Source of the DNA: Isoetes taiwanensis
Taxonomy: Eukaryota > Streptophyta > Lycopodiopsida > Isoetales > Isoetaceae
Direction of reading: 5' to 3'
Assembly (NCBI GenBank): GCA_021234155.1
Contig: JAJEKV010000160.1
Location: forward strand, 354,388-418,387
Length of the DNA stretch: 64,000 bases
Part shown: in pieces, positions 22,094 through 35,532 of the stretch
Layout of the letters: every line of letters starts with the position of its first letter
Numbering within the stretch: the stretch's first letter is position 1
Notes under the pieces: model-generated
Databases searched by the model: none
What the model was told of the DNA's origin: nothing
The model's input: the letters and a program-made list of their open reading frames with translations, nothing else
Position numbers and translations under genes: made by a program

Positions 22094-22410
22094 TTGTACG
22101 TGGTTTATGACAATTTCGATACGTTGCATCAAGTATCTTTTACATAGCGTGTTATTTGCACCCAGCTGACCAAAAGAAGGCCGTCGCGATAAATTTCTTG
22201 TATGGTAAATAAGTTTCAAAGTTCTCGCTTGTGCACAAGATCATTTATCGCACTGTGGCCACGGTGCGAAACAACACTATATGACTACACAAATATGGCA
22301 TGTTTCGCACAATGTCCACGGTAGGAACTTTGCATAAGGTGTGAGTTAAAGTTAGACACAAGGGGATTTGAACCCGGTAAGGCCATTGTTTTTATTTGTT
22401 TTACTATTTT

Positions 22411-22419
22411 CACTACAAA
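22411..22419 (+). repeat. CACTA left terminal inverted repeat
   Basis: CACTACAAA pairs with 40174-40182. The next bases differ from the right end, and the 9-bp perfect core is shorter than the usual CACTA TIR. Confidence 0.9.
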
Positions 22420-22427
22420 GGGATCGT

Positions 22428-22870
22428 CGGCGTCCAACGACGTCAGGGTCGCCGATGAACGGCTGGTCGTCGTCGTTGATCGGCGACATCGTCGTTCAAC
22501 GGCGACAACGTCGTTCGGACGTCGTTCAACGACGGTCATCGTGGCGACGGTCGGATTTGCTGCGTGGCATGGGTATCACGCTTTGCCAGTGGCGGGTCTG
22601 CGGTCAAACATCGCCGCCTAAACGTCGTTCAGCGGCGTTTCACAGTGAGGCGGCGCCGCTACCGCGTCATGCGTGGAATGGGCGTTGCCACCGGGCAGGC
22701 CGCGTCAAGAACGCCAAATAAGGCCGTTGAAGACGGCGCACAACGCTGACGTGTCGCGCACGCTCGCGTGGCATGGTCTTTGGTGCCAAAAGCTTGGCTC
22801 GCCTGCGTGTCAAGACACGTCGCTTTTTAAACGTCGTTAAGCGGCGTGACCTGAGGATTTTTAATTTTGC
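22428..22870. repeat. CACTA left subterminal motif cluster
   Basis: Repeated near-palindromes of the type CGTCGTTCAACGGCG occur at about 22438, 22491, 22517, 22623 and 22831, in both orientations. In En/Spm such clusters are the binding sites of the TNPA-type protein. The GC content is far above that of the flanks. Confidence 0.8.
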
Positions 22871-24619
22871 CAAATAAAACCCTAACCTAACCCTACATCC
22901 ACGTTATAAGTGGATCCACGATAAGCTATTTGTTATTCTTATTTTTGAGTGTTCTTCCCTATCTTGCTATAATGGTCCCGTGGTTGAAGACCACCTTCGC
23001 GATATGTTCCTTCTAGCGATAATCCTCCTCCTCCAAGGGAAGACAACTCCAAAGCTAACCCCCGCTTCTCCGCCGAGAACCCTCCCTTCACCATCGTGGC
23101 AAAGATGAGTGAAAAGGAGCTTCGATTGCACTAACATCCGGCGTTCCATGCGGGAACGACCGGGTAGAAAATGGCTCATCGAGCCAAACAAAGAGAAAAA
23201 CGACATTAATGGTGCGGATAATGATGCAAATGGTTGCATCAAACCGTCACGTCCTCGGGATGGACATAAGTAATGTATAAGCTTTTTTATGAATGGAAAC
23301 AATAAGTTTTTTTTTATCTATTTGTGTTGTCGTTGTATAAGCTTATTTTATGAATGGGAACAATCATATTATTTTTATTTATTTGTGTTATTTGTATTGT
23401 ATGTTGTTTTTACATTTATGTTAAACAATCACGGTTGGTCACCTTCGTTCCGGATCCTTTGCAAGATCGGTGGTGGTTCGTAGTTCCATGTAAGGCTCGC
23501 TCCCTGCATATTTGAAGGTGAAGAAGAGATGGCGGGCCGAATAGGGAGGTTGGGGGTTGGGGGGGAGACTATTGTCATGATAGAAGACTACCATCGATAG
23601 AACCTTCATTACTTTATTATGATTATTATATTTTCTTCCCACATATGAATAAGAAAATACTTTGGCATGCGAATTTGTGTATACTACAAACCATATTAGG
23701 CAACATTAGTATTGCAACTTCAAGTTATCATAGACATTTATGCCAAGTTAATTGGCATCCTAGTATAGACCCTATGGCTTGCAAGCGCCGTCGGGCAGTT
23801 CTACATACAGTTGAGTACACGCTTTATGTTTAATTAATCATAAAATGTGAAGATTCCCTTCAAAATGCAAGATTCATATACAAAAATCATATATGTATTC
23901 CCTTCAAAATACAAAATTCATATAAAAAACCCATACACAATTCAAATACACAAAACAAAGTGGATGCGGTGCACATCTAGTGGTATATATCGGCATCGGT
24001 GTGATCCACTCATGAGCTTTCGAAGGTGCTCGGCGGTGATTTCCTCCACCCGTCAGAACAAGCCTCCCAAGTATGGAATCAAGCCCTCCGGCATGGTGTC
24101 TGCATTTTCCCAAGGAATTCATGTACGAGCACTTCATGCCCCTGGTTGGTGCTGGTGCAACTTTTGAAAGTAGGGCTTGACCAAATGTTTCCCTTCCCAA
24201 AGGCCCCTATCCTCTAGCATACGGGCCAAGCACTGCTTGAGCTCACCATGCATTTCTTTGCACTTTCGAGCTTTGTATTGAGGGAAGGTTCGGCCTCCCG
24301 ATGTCTGGCGAGGTCTTTCCGCCCCCTATCATGCGGCTTTGTCATGGCTTGCTTGAACTCAGGCCTTTCTTGGGTTAGGTTCGTCTCTAGCCACTCGGAC
24401 TAGAAGGCGGTTAGTGCTCAGGAGCGCTGCCACGGCCTCCGGGTGCGGCATCAAGCGGGCATGCATCGGGAGAAGCGGCCATGGCGGATGTAGGTGAGGA
24501 GCTCGACGAAAGGAGGAGGAGGAGGAAATTTGGAGGGCGCAGAGAAGAGGACGAGGACGAGGCGGAAGGCCGGAGGACTAATAGGGCAAATATATGGCAT
24601 CTCGGCATACTAAAAACAA

Positions 24620-24720
24620 AACAAATTTCGTGACGACGTCGTTATAGCCGTGAGCGTCGTTATAGGCGTCGTTAAGCGACCTTTAAACGTCGTTAAACGG
24701 CGTCTATCGTCTAAAAAGCA
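24620..24720. repeat. Internal subterminal-type motif cluster 1
   Basis: Several GCGTCGTTATAGGCGTCG and CGTCGTTAAACGGCG motifs lie here, about 2.2 kb from the left end. They resemble cluster 2 at 32100-32230, including a shared GTCGTTAAGCGACCT block. Confidence 0.7.
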
Positions 24721-25028
24721 GCGTCTGTTCTTTAAAAGTCATCGGCCGGCTTTCATTTTTCCCATTTCTTTTATGATTTGAGTATTGCGAACGATCCTCG
24801 GATCCTAGTTTTTCATTGCAGTTATTGTGAGTTTTTTCTTTATTGCTTTTGGGATACATGGCCATGGAAGGTATGCTTGACGCTTGAACCGGATTCGGGA
24901 GGAGATGAGGATTCAAGAGAGAGAGAGATATGGAACTGTCTTCACAAGTAAGGCTACACTCTGTAGTTTATACACTTTATTGTATTTTATCTATTTTCTA
25001 ATCGCTTGGTGTAGGAGCCGTCGAGGGC

Positions 25029-25250
25029 ATGAGAAGGAAGGGAATCCTCCGTGAACCCCCTCCTCCACTCGAAGATGAGGACTATGAAACAACGATCCAT
25101 CGGATGAAAGTGTTAAAGAAGTATGTGATTGGTGAGAAGGCACTGACCAAATTGCTAGGAAACGGTGAGCTGCCTAGCATGATGAGGGTGCTTCTTGAAA
25201 AGATGGTCGGGGTTTTGGAAGCACCACGGAAAAACAAAGCATTAACATGA
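25029..25250 (+). pseudogene. Possible coding remnant inside CACTA, unknown
   Basis: A 73-codon frame starts MRRKGILREPPPPLEDEDY and continues with a Lys/Leu-rich predicted helix. It ends in a stop with related-looking sequence continuing in another frame to about 25380 (a WSYGSKGMDKW-like segment). It could be part of a CACTA protein or a captured exon. I cannot assign it. Confidence 0.25.
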
Positions 25251-25812
25251 TACTAAGCGTCGACATATGCATGGCTGGCCCCGGACATACTCTGACATGG
25301 AGCTATGGTTCAAAGGGGATGGACAAGTGGATGACTTCACGATAGAAACCATAAGCCAAGCTTTCGGGGAGGAGTATCTTTGAATTGTTCAAGTGATCTT
25401 TTGTTCAATAAACCTATGTTTTTTGTACATTGTTATATTTTCTCTTGGGTACAATCTAGCATTGATACATATGCATGAACATGATCTGAAGGATTCTTGA
25501 AGATATTTTGCATTCTTCCGTTGGATATCGCCTTCTTGATTCGATTTGCCATTTTGAACTGGCGTTCAAGCGACATTCGACTTGGATTTGGTAGAACCGA
25601 CTTAACGAGATTATTTGTGGTTTGGACTCTCCCGTAGCTCTTACAAATGGGACACTTCCATGTTCTAAATCTTTCAAATGCACATTCTTAGAAGTTTGTG
25701 ATGGGCCGGTCGGCTTGGATTTTTCTCCAACACGGTGATAGAAGCAGCCACTAAATTTATGTTTCTTTGTGGCTTGAAGTCAACTTGCATCTTCAAATCT
25801 TCCAAATCATTT

Positions 25813-28800
25813 CGGTTGCCCTGCATAGCGGGCTGCCGACAGTTCTAATGCTAACCCTTTGACCTAGACCTTCTCCAAAATTCGAAAATTGGGCCGTGTG
25901 TCTTTGGAGATGAATTAGGGATCCACTGGCAAAAACCGAATTTATTTTTCCGTGCAATGCATTAATTGCCGAATTCTGAATGTCTTGCCCTTTGCCAAAG
26001 CGCCCCAGAGCTTCTACTTGCCACATCGGGAGGAGGAAAGGCCCAAACTCCGCTCCGTCAGTTCCCCTTGCTCCGTATTCTCGACTCTTTTGCTTACCGG
26101 CGGGTCCCAAGTGCAACGAGACCGGGACTTCGGCCCCCAAAGCGTAAACCCTTCTAGAGCACGGCAACCCGCGGGGTTTCACGTTTGAGGCCCTCCTTGT
26201 CGGTCGGTAGGGACCTTCCCGTGTCTTGAAGTGGAGTTGGGGTGTTGGCCTTGAGCCCGGACCCTAAAATCCCCTCAGGGCTGCTTGCCCCAAATTTCCC
26301 TCTCCCCAAGGCCACGAGGGGCCGGACGGGTGAGCTCCCTCTCAGGAATCGCGTCGACTCGCCAATGGACTCGGAAGCGTCGACATTGCCACAGGGACCA
26401 AGTTAAAGTGGCGGGAAGACCACCCGAACTCCAAGCGCCAAAGTAGCTCACTTCCATCACACTTTCGTAGTCAATTGGCCTAGGATGTCCATGCGGGATC
26501 TTGTCGTGGAGGGCGTGAGTGTTTCCTTCTTTTGTGAAACCGGCCAGGTGTAACTTGCTCCCTAGGGTAATTTCGCCATTCGGACGATTTGGCGGGGGTC
26601 TATTTGCCATCGAGCATCCCCGGTGCCGAACGACAAAACAAGGCGGTTTCTACAAGGGCCGACATCCCGGGCGCCCAGCGGTTTGACAAGTTCTCCGGAC
26701 CCGATCTGGAATCTTTGGACCTTCCGAAGAGGGGCCTGAGCGGAGGATCAGCGGTCGGATAGGGAACGGGCTCGGGAGGGTGGTCGTTGCGGCCAGGGGG
26801 GGCTGCCGCCGGGAAGGCTGCCTCGGGAACTTTTGGATCCGCCTCACGGGGTGGGACTCTCCCCTCTTGTGAGGGGATCCTGCAAGGTCTGGCCTCGTTT
26901 GACTTGGGGAAGGGTGCGGCTTTCGGTTTGCCACCAGCGGGGCTGCCCGGCCGTTCTAATCTAACCCTTTGACCTAGACCTTCTCAGAAAATTCCGAAAA
27001 TTGGGCCGTGTCTTTGGAGATGAATTAGGGATCCGCTGGCAAAAACGAATTTATTTTTCGGTGCAATGCATTAATTGCGAATTTACGAATGTCTTGCCCA
27101 AAAGCCCCCGACTTCTACTTGCCACATCGGAGGAGGAAAGGCCAAAACTCGCTCCGTCGGTTCCCTTGCTCCATATTCTCGGCTGCGCTTCTCGGCCGGT
27201 CCCAAGTGCAACAGACCGGGACTCGGCCCCCAAAGCGTAAAACCCTTCTAGAGGCAGCAGCCCACGGGGTTTTACGTTTGAGGCCCTCTCCTTGTCGGTT
27301 CGGCGGGACCTTGGCCGTGTCTTGAAGTGGGTTGGGGTGTTGGCCCCCGGAGGCGGACCCTAAAATCCCTCCGGGCTGCACCCCAAATTTCCCTCTCCCA
27401 AGGCCACAGGGGCCGGGCCAGGCGACCTCCCTCTCGGAATGTGATCTGACTCTGCCAATGGACTCAAGCGTCGACATTGCCACAGGGACCAAGTTCGGTG
27501 GCGAGAAGACCACCGAACTCCAAGAAAGCCAAAGTAGCTCACTTCCATCACACTTTCGTAGTCAATTGGCCTAGGATGTGCATGCGGGGGATCTTGTCGT
27601 GGAGGCGTGAGTGTTTCCTTCTTTCGCCAAAACCGGCCCAGTGTAACTTGCTCCCTAGGGTAATTAAGCCATTCGGGCGATTTGGCGGGGTCTATTTGCC
27701 ATTCGGGAGCATCCCGGTGCGACGACAAAGCAGTCGCGGTTTCTACTGGTAGAGACATCGGGGCCGTGATTTTGACAAGTTCTCGGGACCCGATCTGGAA
27801 TCTTTTGGACCTTCAGAAGGGGCCTGACGGAGGATCAGCGGTCCGGGATAGGGGAGGCACGAGACTCGGGAGGTAGTCATTAAGCGTGCGACCCAGGGGA
27901 ATTTGCCGGGGAAGAGGCTGCCTCGGGGAACTTTTGGATCCCGCCTCACGGGTGGGACTCTCCCTCTTGTGAGGATCATCCGCAAGGTCCGGCCTCGTTT
28001 GACTTGGGAAGGGTGCGGCTCGGTTTATACAGCGGGCTGCCCGGCCGTTCTAATACTAACCCTTTGACCTAGACCTTCTCGAAAATTCGAAAATTGGGCG
28101 TGTCTTTGGAGATGAATTAGGGATCCGGCAAAAACCGAATTTATTTTAGGTGCAATGCATTAATTGCGAATTCTGAATGTCTTGCCAAAGCCCCAGAGCT
28201 TCTACTTGCCACATCGGGAGGAGGAAAGGCCCAAACTCCGCTCGTCGGTTCCCCTTGCTCCGTATTCTCAACTGGCGCTTCCGGCCCGGTCCCAAGTGCA
28301 GCGGACCGGGGACTCGGCCCCAAAGCGTAAACCCTTCTAGAGCACGGCAGCCCACGGGGTTTCACGTTTGAGCCCTCTCCTTGTCGGTCGGCGGGACCTT
28401 GCGTCGTGTCTTGAAGTGGAGTTGGGGGGTTGTTGGCCTTGAGCCTTGGACCCTAAAAATCCCTCCGGTGCTTGCCCCAAATTTCCTCTCCCCAAGGCCA
28501 CAGGGGCCGGGACGGGCGACCTCCCCTCTCGAATCGCGATCGGCTACGCCAATGGACCGGAGCGTCGACATTGTCACAGGGACCAAGTTCCGTGGCGAAG
28601 ACCACCGAACTCCAAGAAGCCAAAGTAGCTCACTTCCATCACACTCGTAGTCAATTGGCCTAGGATGTGCATGCGGGATCTTTGTCGTGGAAGGCGTGAG
28701 TGTTTCCTTCTTCGCAAAACCGGCCGTGTAACTTGCTCCCTAGGGTAATTTCGCCATTCGGACGATTTGGCAGGGTCTATTTGCCATTAGACATCCCGGT

Positions 28801-30767
28801 GCGGCAACGAAAGCAGTCGCGGTTTCTACAAGGCCGACATCCCGGGGCCAGCGGTTTGACAAGTTCTCCGGACCGATCTGGATCTTTTGGACCTTCGAAG
28901 AGGGGCCCCGAGCGGAGGATCAGCGGTCGGATAGGGGCAAGACTCGGGAGGGTGGTCATTAGCGTCTGCGACCGGGGGCTTGTTGCCGGGGAAGGGCTGC
29001 CTCGGGGAACTTTTGGATCCGCCTCACGGGGTGGGACTCTCCCCTCTTGTGAGGGATCCACCAAGGTCTGGCCTCGTTTGACTTGGGGAAGGGTGCGGCT
29101 CGGTTGCTACCTAAGCGGGCTGCCCGGCCGATTCTAATGCTAACCCTTTGACCTAGACCTTCTCCGAAAATTAGAAAAATTGGGGCGTGTCTTTGGAGAT
29201 GAATTAGGGATCCCGGCAAAAACCGGAATTTATTTTAGTGCAATGCATTAATTGCGAATTCACGAATGTCTTTGCCAGCATAAAGCCCGACTTCTACTTG
29301 CCACATCCGGGAGGAGGAAAGGCCCAAACTCCGCTCCCGTCAGTTCCCTTGCTCAAAGTATTCTCTTTGCTTCTCGGCCAGGTCCCAAGTGCCTTGAGAC
29401 CGGGACTCGGCCCCAAAACGTAAACCCTTCTAGGCACGGCAGCCCACGGGGTTTTACGTTTGGGAGACCCTCTCCTTGTCCCGATTCGGTAGGGACCAGG
29501 CGGTGTCTTGAAGTGGAGTTGGGGTGTTGGCCTTGAGGCCGACCCTAAAATCCTCGGGGCTGCTTGCCCCAAATTTCCTCTCCCAAGGCCACGGGGGCCG
29601 GACTGGCGACCTCCCCTCTCAGGAATCGCGATCGACTCTGCCAATGGACTCGAGCGTCGACAGACACCAGGGATCAAGTTAAAGTGGCGGAAGACCACAG
29701 AACTCCAAGAAGCGCCAAAGTAGCTCACTTCCATCACACTTTCGTAGTCAATTGGCCTAGGATGTGCATGCGGGATCTTGTCGTGGAGGGTGGAGTGTTT
29801 CCTTCTTTTCAAAACCCGGCCCAGGTGTAACTTGCTCCCTAGGGTAATTTAGCCATTTTGGACGATTTAAGGGGTCTATTTGCCATTAGGAGCATCCCCG
29901 TGCGAACGACAAAAGCAAAGGCGGTTTCTACAAGGCCGACATCGGGGCGCCCGCGGTTTGACAAGTTCTCCGGACCCGATCTGGAATCTTTTGGACCTTC
30001 GAAGAGGGGCCTGCGAGCGGAGGATCCAACGGTGGGATAGGGGAACGGGCTCCGGGAGGGTGGTCATTAGCGTCAGCCCCGCCCCTGGGAAGGGCTGCCT
30101 CGGGAACTTTTGGATCCCGCCTCACTGGGGTCGGGACTCTCCCCTCTTGTGAGGGATCCCCTGCAAGGTCACGGCCTCGTTTGACTTGGGGAAGGGTGCC
30201 CATTTCGGTTGCAACCAGCGGGCTGCCGACCGTTCTAATGCTAACCCTTTGACCTAGACCTTCTCCAAAAATTCGAAAATTGGGCCGTGTCTTTGGAGAT
30301 GAATTAGGGATCCCACGGCAAAAACCGAATTTATTTTCATGCAATGCATTAATTGCGAATTAACGAATGTCTTGCCCTTTGCAAAAGCGCCCCAGGCTTC
30401 TACTTGCCACATCGGGAGGAGGAAAGGCCCAAACTCATCTCGTCGGTTCCCCTTGCTTCAGTATTCACCTTTAGCGCTTCGGCCCAGTCCCAAGTGCAAC
30501 AGACCGGGACTCGGCCCCAAAAGCGTAAACCCTTCTAGAGCACGGCAACCCGCGGGGTTTACGTTTGACCCTCTCCTTGTCGGTCGGTAGGGACCTTGGC
30601 GCCGTGTCTTGAAGTGGAGTTGGGGTGTTGGCCTTGAGCCAGCGGACCCTTAAATCCCCCAGGAGGCTGCTTGCCCCAAATTTCCTCTCCCCAAGGCCAC
30701 GGGGGACGGGGCGAGGCGACCTCCCTCTGGAATCCTTGGATCGACTCGCCAATGGACTCTTAAGCGT
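25813..30767. repeat. 1.09-kb GC-rich tandem array, about 4.5 copies
   Basis: The anchor CAATGCATTAATTGC recurs at about 25955, 27064, 28153, 29241 and 30341, and CTAACCCTTTGACCTAGACC recurs about 120 bp before each. The period is 1.09-1.11 kb. The array ends mid-unit at AAGCGTC (30767). Open frames in it are not conserved between copies, so I treat them as chance frames. Copies differ mainly at CCG, CTG and CAG sites. It is inside the CACTA element. Confidence 0.92.
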
Positions 30768-31770
30768 CCATGAAGTGGTGGCAAGCTTGATTTTAGTATG
30801 AAAGTATGCAAGTGAAGCTCAATGGTGCACAAGTCCGGTTTATTAAAGTGGATAGATAAACAAGGATGGAGAGAAATCTAAGTGGATACATAAACAAGAA
30901 TAGATAAAATACATAAGTAATGAAACAAATCTAAGTTGCTAATAATATTAACTTAAAAAAAAGGACACGTCGATATAAACCAAAAAAGATCAAATGAAAG
31001 CATAGGGCGGGCTCTAGAATAGGTATAGCTTAAGCGGTCCAAATCCCATCGCGACAACAAATTAATTGCCGTGGCGGTCACATTCATATGGACTCATTAT
31101 GGGTGTACGAAATTGAATATCTCGAACTTCGAAATTCAAGGTGAGGCGTCGTTGAACCACAAGGCGGTCCAAAACCCTTAGCAATAATCTATGAAGAGGC
31201 TGCAACCATATATGAAGTTGTATGTGATCATGCGCAGAGAATATGGCAAATCAAAAAGCTCTTCTTGCGCCTTTGCATGAATTTGAATTTGGGCATGCCT
31301 TTGTAGATTGTATGCGTAAGAGCAACACGGTGAGCCATATGTTTTGCTTGCTACAGTCATGAAAAGTGATTGGCAAGCTTGATTTAGTATGAAAGTATGC
31401 AAGTGAAGCTCAAAAATTCAAGGTGAGGACGTCGTTGAACCCCCAAGCTAAGGTCCAAAACCCTTAGCAAAAATCTATGAAGAGGTCACAACCATATATG
31501 AAGTTGTATGTGATCATGCACGAGAGAATATGGCAAATCAAAGAAGCTCTTCTTGCAGCTTTGCATGGACTGTAGCTGGGCATGCCTTGTGTAGATTCGT
31601 ATGGACTCATTATGGAGTGTACGAAATTGAATATCTCGAACTCGAAATTCAAGGTGAGTAGGATATGTTATATTAGGAAGGGTCTATCTTGTGCCACCAC
31701 AATATAGATAAAAAACATAAGTAATAAAACAAATAGATCTAAGTTGGTAACTTAATAAAAAAAAAGACGT
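30768..31770. repeat. Nested direct repeats after the 1.09-kb array
   Basis: A block starting GGCAAGCTTGATTTTAGTATG at about 30781 recurs at about 31372. A block ATTCAAGGTGAGG...GGGCATGCCTT at 31131-31305 recurs at about 31416-31590. A block GACTCATTATG...CTCGAA recurs at about 31090 and 31603. No gene is supportable here. Confidence 0.75.
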
Positions 31771-32099
31771 CGTCGGTATACACATTTGGCGTCATTCCCC
31801 CAAATACGGCCCACCTCTTTTTTCTCTGCTCATTTTATGCGGATCGAATATTGACTCGATCCATGGTGAAAATTTTTTTAATCATCTAAGTTAATTGAAA
31901 GATAAAAAATTTGAGTTTGATTTCTACATTTTCTATCACAAAAATGTCCGGAGGTGGAGGCAAACCCGGACTTTCAACATCACATTCAGAAGCGGTTTCA
32001 CGAGTTAGATTCTTGCATAAATGACCGACCCTCCACTGGTAACAATCCTTCTTTGTATAATAATTATAATTATAATAATAACTTATAATTATAACTTAA

Positions 32100-32230
32100 T
32101 AAAAAAAGGCACGCGTCGTTTAACACAAAGAGCGTCGTTATAGGCGATCGTTTAACGACTAATTGCGGACGTCGTTAAGCGACCTCCGGCGTCGTTCAAC
32201 GGCGTCGTAACTTTTATCGAAAAGCAGAGC
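32100..32230. repeat. Internal subterminal-type motif cluster 2
   Basis: Motifs such as GCGTCGTTATAGGCGATCG, GTCGTTAAGCGACCT and CGTCGTTCAACGGCG occur here, related to cluster 1 at 24620-24720. The cluster could be the remnant end of a nested CACTA element or a duplicated promoter region. Confidence 0.7.
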
Positions 32231-32650
32231 GGCTTTTCGCGCCTAGTTTTTTGGTTCTAAAAGCGGCTGGAGGGCGTTTTTCGTGGCGATTTTTGGCGCG
32301 GATCATCCTTCGCGGTCCTTTCCAAGCTTCAAGCAAGCATCCAAAGGTATTTCAATGGATCAATCAACTCTATTTTTGAATTAGGCTTGTTGTTTGATAG
32401 ATTTAGGGCTTCTTGTTTTTTCTTGTTTGTTTTCAATCCATCCCATTTCTATCCTCCTCTTCTTTCCATCCTTGTTTTCTTCAATCCATTTCGCCTCTTA
32501 TTAGTATGAATCGAATCCTCCTCCTTCTTCTTCCAATCATCTTCCAATCATTGGTTTCTTCCTTCTAATCTTAGTTCTTCCAATCTTCCATTCATTTTCT
32601 TCTTCTTCTTCTTCACCACTTTCTCATTCTATTCAATCTTTCTTTCCTAT

Positions 32651-32745
32651 CTCCTCCTCCTCCTCCTCCCCTCCTCCTCCTCCTCCTCCTCCCTCCTCCT
32701 CCTCCTCCTCCTCCTCCTCCTCCTCCTCCCCTCCTCCTCCCTCCT
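32651..32745. repeat. (TCC)n microsatellite
   Basis: About 95 bp of CTC/TCC triplets with occasional extra C. The preceding 200 bp are also pyrimidine-rich on this strand. Confidence 0.95.
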
Positions 32746-32749
32746 TACA

Positions 32750-35385
32750 TGTTCTTGCCAAGACTACTGATCCACAGTTATGCAAACAATTACATTAAAA
32801 GAACCTTGTTCAAGGCAAGATCACTTATCCCAATATCCACCCCGGGTTTTTAGGCAAGGCCACATCGTGCACTCTCAAACCAAAGCCCATATAACTTGCC
32901 AAATAATCTTCCATCTATAAATTTGAAGAATCTTACATATTGTCATATAATTTTACATTTTTAAACTTGAATCTTACGTCTTGTCATATAAACTTACACC
33001 TATAAACATAAATCTTACATCTATAAAGTTTTGAATTTGGAAGTATACAGTGTAAAGTAAACTTTGAATCTTGATATAAGGTATTCCATCCTCTTCCGCG
33101 TTAACGCCAACTCTAACAGCAAAATGGAGACAATTAGAGGAGAGAACCCGTACCTGCAGCCAATCATGCAAACGTTAGCAGTAATCCCGGTAACGATGCA
33201 AGGGCCAAAAGGTACATTGGGTCTCTCAGTTTATCACTGATCACCAATTGTATCCTTTTGCCCTGAGTAAGCATTAACAAGATGAATGGAATTAAAGCTT
33301 GAGATCTTCCATAGCTTAAGTTCTAAGATAGCATAATCAGTTATAATCATAAAGCAAAAAATCAGTTTTATAGCGTAAATATCAAGATAACATAATCATC
33401 TTTATAGCTTAATTCCATGTTCGTCTTATAGCATGACTATATTTGCAATCTAGAATTAGAATCATAAACAAATATCATAGAAGCCTTCTTCTATTAAAAA
33501 TTAACTCAGATATGCCTTTGTACTTCACCAATTTGATCTCCAAAGAATAAGAAGACAACTTAGCATTCCAAATTGCTTAGCATGTTTTAATTATATAACC
33601 CTTCATATTTAGGATACTTTATTTGTCCACCAGCGAGATATAAGGACGATTTTCAGATTTTACAGCACCATGATAAACCCAAATGGGTACCAAGCATGTA
33701 AGTACTACCATTATTTGAACATATTTTTATCAAAGTGAGATAATAGAACCAGCATATAGAATCGTCTCAGATATATGCTTGCTATCTAGTATTCTATAGA
33801 ATCATAAGCAATTTGCTTTTGGTAATATGTAACGGACATGTAGCTCATAAGTTTCAGCATATTTCCTTTTAACTTAAATCTTGTAAGCATATCTGTGCAT
33901 TCTTATAGCATGCAATAAATCTATTCAAGAATAAACTGGAATGTATACAAGAACCTGAATGGAGTCGTCTTTGTCATTCATAGTTTATTATATCGAAATC
34001 ATGTAGCAAATCCAGTACCAAGCTGCTTCTATCTGATCTGTTATGTTAGGCATCCACCTATTTTCGACATCAGTTTGTGTTTGTCTATCAGACAATAGTG
34101 GATGCATTTCAAGCATAAACCTGCTAGCATAAAAAATATGGTAAATCTTGATCGAATATAAAGAAGATAAGCCAATCACTAGTTATGGCATAGAACAATG
34201 AACCTGGAATCATTCTCATTTCTTGGGCCTTCATGCCATACAAGCATTAATCTACTATTGAATATCAGAAGCTAACCTGTTTTAACAGCATTTTTTGCCT
34301 CTGAATATATTGGATTCGAGTTTCAATAGCTTGATATGGCCATAGATAAACTGGTACAAGCAGCCTCCAAATATGCTGGATCTGTTTCAGGAATCCGTTA
34401 TCCAGAAAAGGCATCGATTGTCACAGAGCTCCCACAAGATCTAGAAACTGTATATTTGATAGTCTGATACTTTCTTTGTGCAAGAAGAAACTGCAGTAGA
34501 ACATCTAGCCGGCTCTGCCATACTTGTGTAAAAGCGGGAAAAAGGAAGGGCGCCTTCATAGCAGTAGCAGTCAGAATTTCTAGTCCACAAAATGTGGCCA
34601 CGATTTCCAATTCACAAAATACTTAAAAATACTTAAAGAGAAAATTCCTTAAGGAAATTAATAAATGGAAAATTGGCCATGCATGTAGCTTACGGGACCA
34701 ACATATAGCTTTGAGCAAAGCCCCAAGTGAAATTAAATATTAAACATGCATTCTTCTTGTCCAACCATTATGTCAAATAGCTCCAAAAAGCAAACGGGTT
34801 ATTTAGAACCTATCCTTTTCAATTGAAATGCTATTTATAACATATTCTTTCAATTTGAATGCCAACGTACAAGGCTCGGTAATTTATGTACTTTGAAAGA
34901 TCATAGGTTGTCACAACCATAGGCAAGAAAAACCATACCTTAAAGTGGAGGGCCACGTTCCATAAGCTCTATTGTACTTAAGTATAAGTTACAAAAAGTT
35001 AAAATGCAAAAACACAATTGCATGTACCCCCACATGTCATGTCATGCTTTGCATGTTCACCATTATTAATTTTTGTGTAATATCAACTTTTTCCATATTG
35101 CCAAAGTACCACCATATTGGTATTTTATAAGCCATCACATGCATCACAAATTTGCACTCTCATACCAAGTATCACAAATCTTGAAATTGAGAAAATAACT
35201 TGAAACATCTATATTCAACCCATAGATATTTGGGTTATTTAATGTAACTTCATATTAACTTTGCACATGCGTCAACCTTAAAGGCTATATATTTCAAGAC
35301 TTTGCACATGTCTTGCATTTCAAGACTATATTTGTTTTGCATTCTCTCATCTCAAAGAAGAGAAGACCCCAAGAGAATATTCCCT
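32750..35385. other. AT-rich gene-free stretch inside CACTA
   Basis: No coding region or structured repeat is supportable. Short open frames on the minus strand have no recognisable domain. Confidence 0.45.
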
Positions 35386-35532
35386 CCTTCTTCTTCTTCT
35401 TCTTCTTCTTCTTCTTCTTCTTCTTCTTCTTCTTCTTCTTCTTCTTCTTCTTCTTCTTCTTCTTCTTCTTCTTCTTCTTCTTCTTCTTCTTCTTCTTCTT
35501 CTTCTTCTTCTTCTTCTTCTTCTTCTTCTTCT
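35386..35532. repeat. (TTC)n microsatellite, about 49 units
   Basis: A pure run of about 147 bp. The overlapping open frames (poly-Ser, poly-Phe, poly-Arg, poly-Glu) are produced by the repeat and are not genes. Confidence 0.97.

Larger units (their letters stand above)
1..22410. repeat. Macro-repeat unit A (left-truncated)
   Basis: This segment is colinear with about 42951-59707 of unit B. Its first bases correspond to the third catalytic Asp region of the transposase in B, and its last bases (ending ACTATTTT at 22410) match the B/C junction. The order is the same in both: transposase 3' end, tRNA-like hairpin, conserved ORFs, 240-bp repeats, minisatellite, AC-rich tract, GGAA microsatellite, 73-bp repeat. 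The main length difference is the copia element at 7260-12551, present only here. Identity is very high around 2.95-7.25 kb and lower elsewhere, with the differences at CTG/CAG/CCG sites. The left end lies outside the window. Confidence 0.9.

Noticed and set aside
22360-22385. GGGGATTTGAACCC near the CACTA insertion looks like a reverse-strand tRNA T-arm
   Set aside because: No acceptor or other arm can be placed around it on either strand.
22880-22905. CCCTAACCTAACCCTA resembles telomere repeat
   Set aside because: It is only two to three imperfect units inside the CACTA element, with no array.
25790-30850. Many open frames of 60-170 codons on both strands
   Set aside because: The region is GC-rich so stops are rare, and no frame is kept between the tandem copies.
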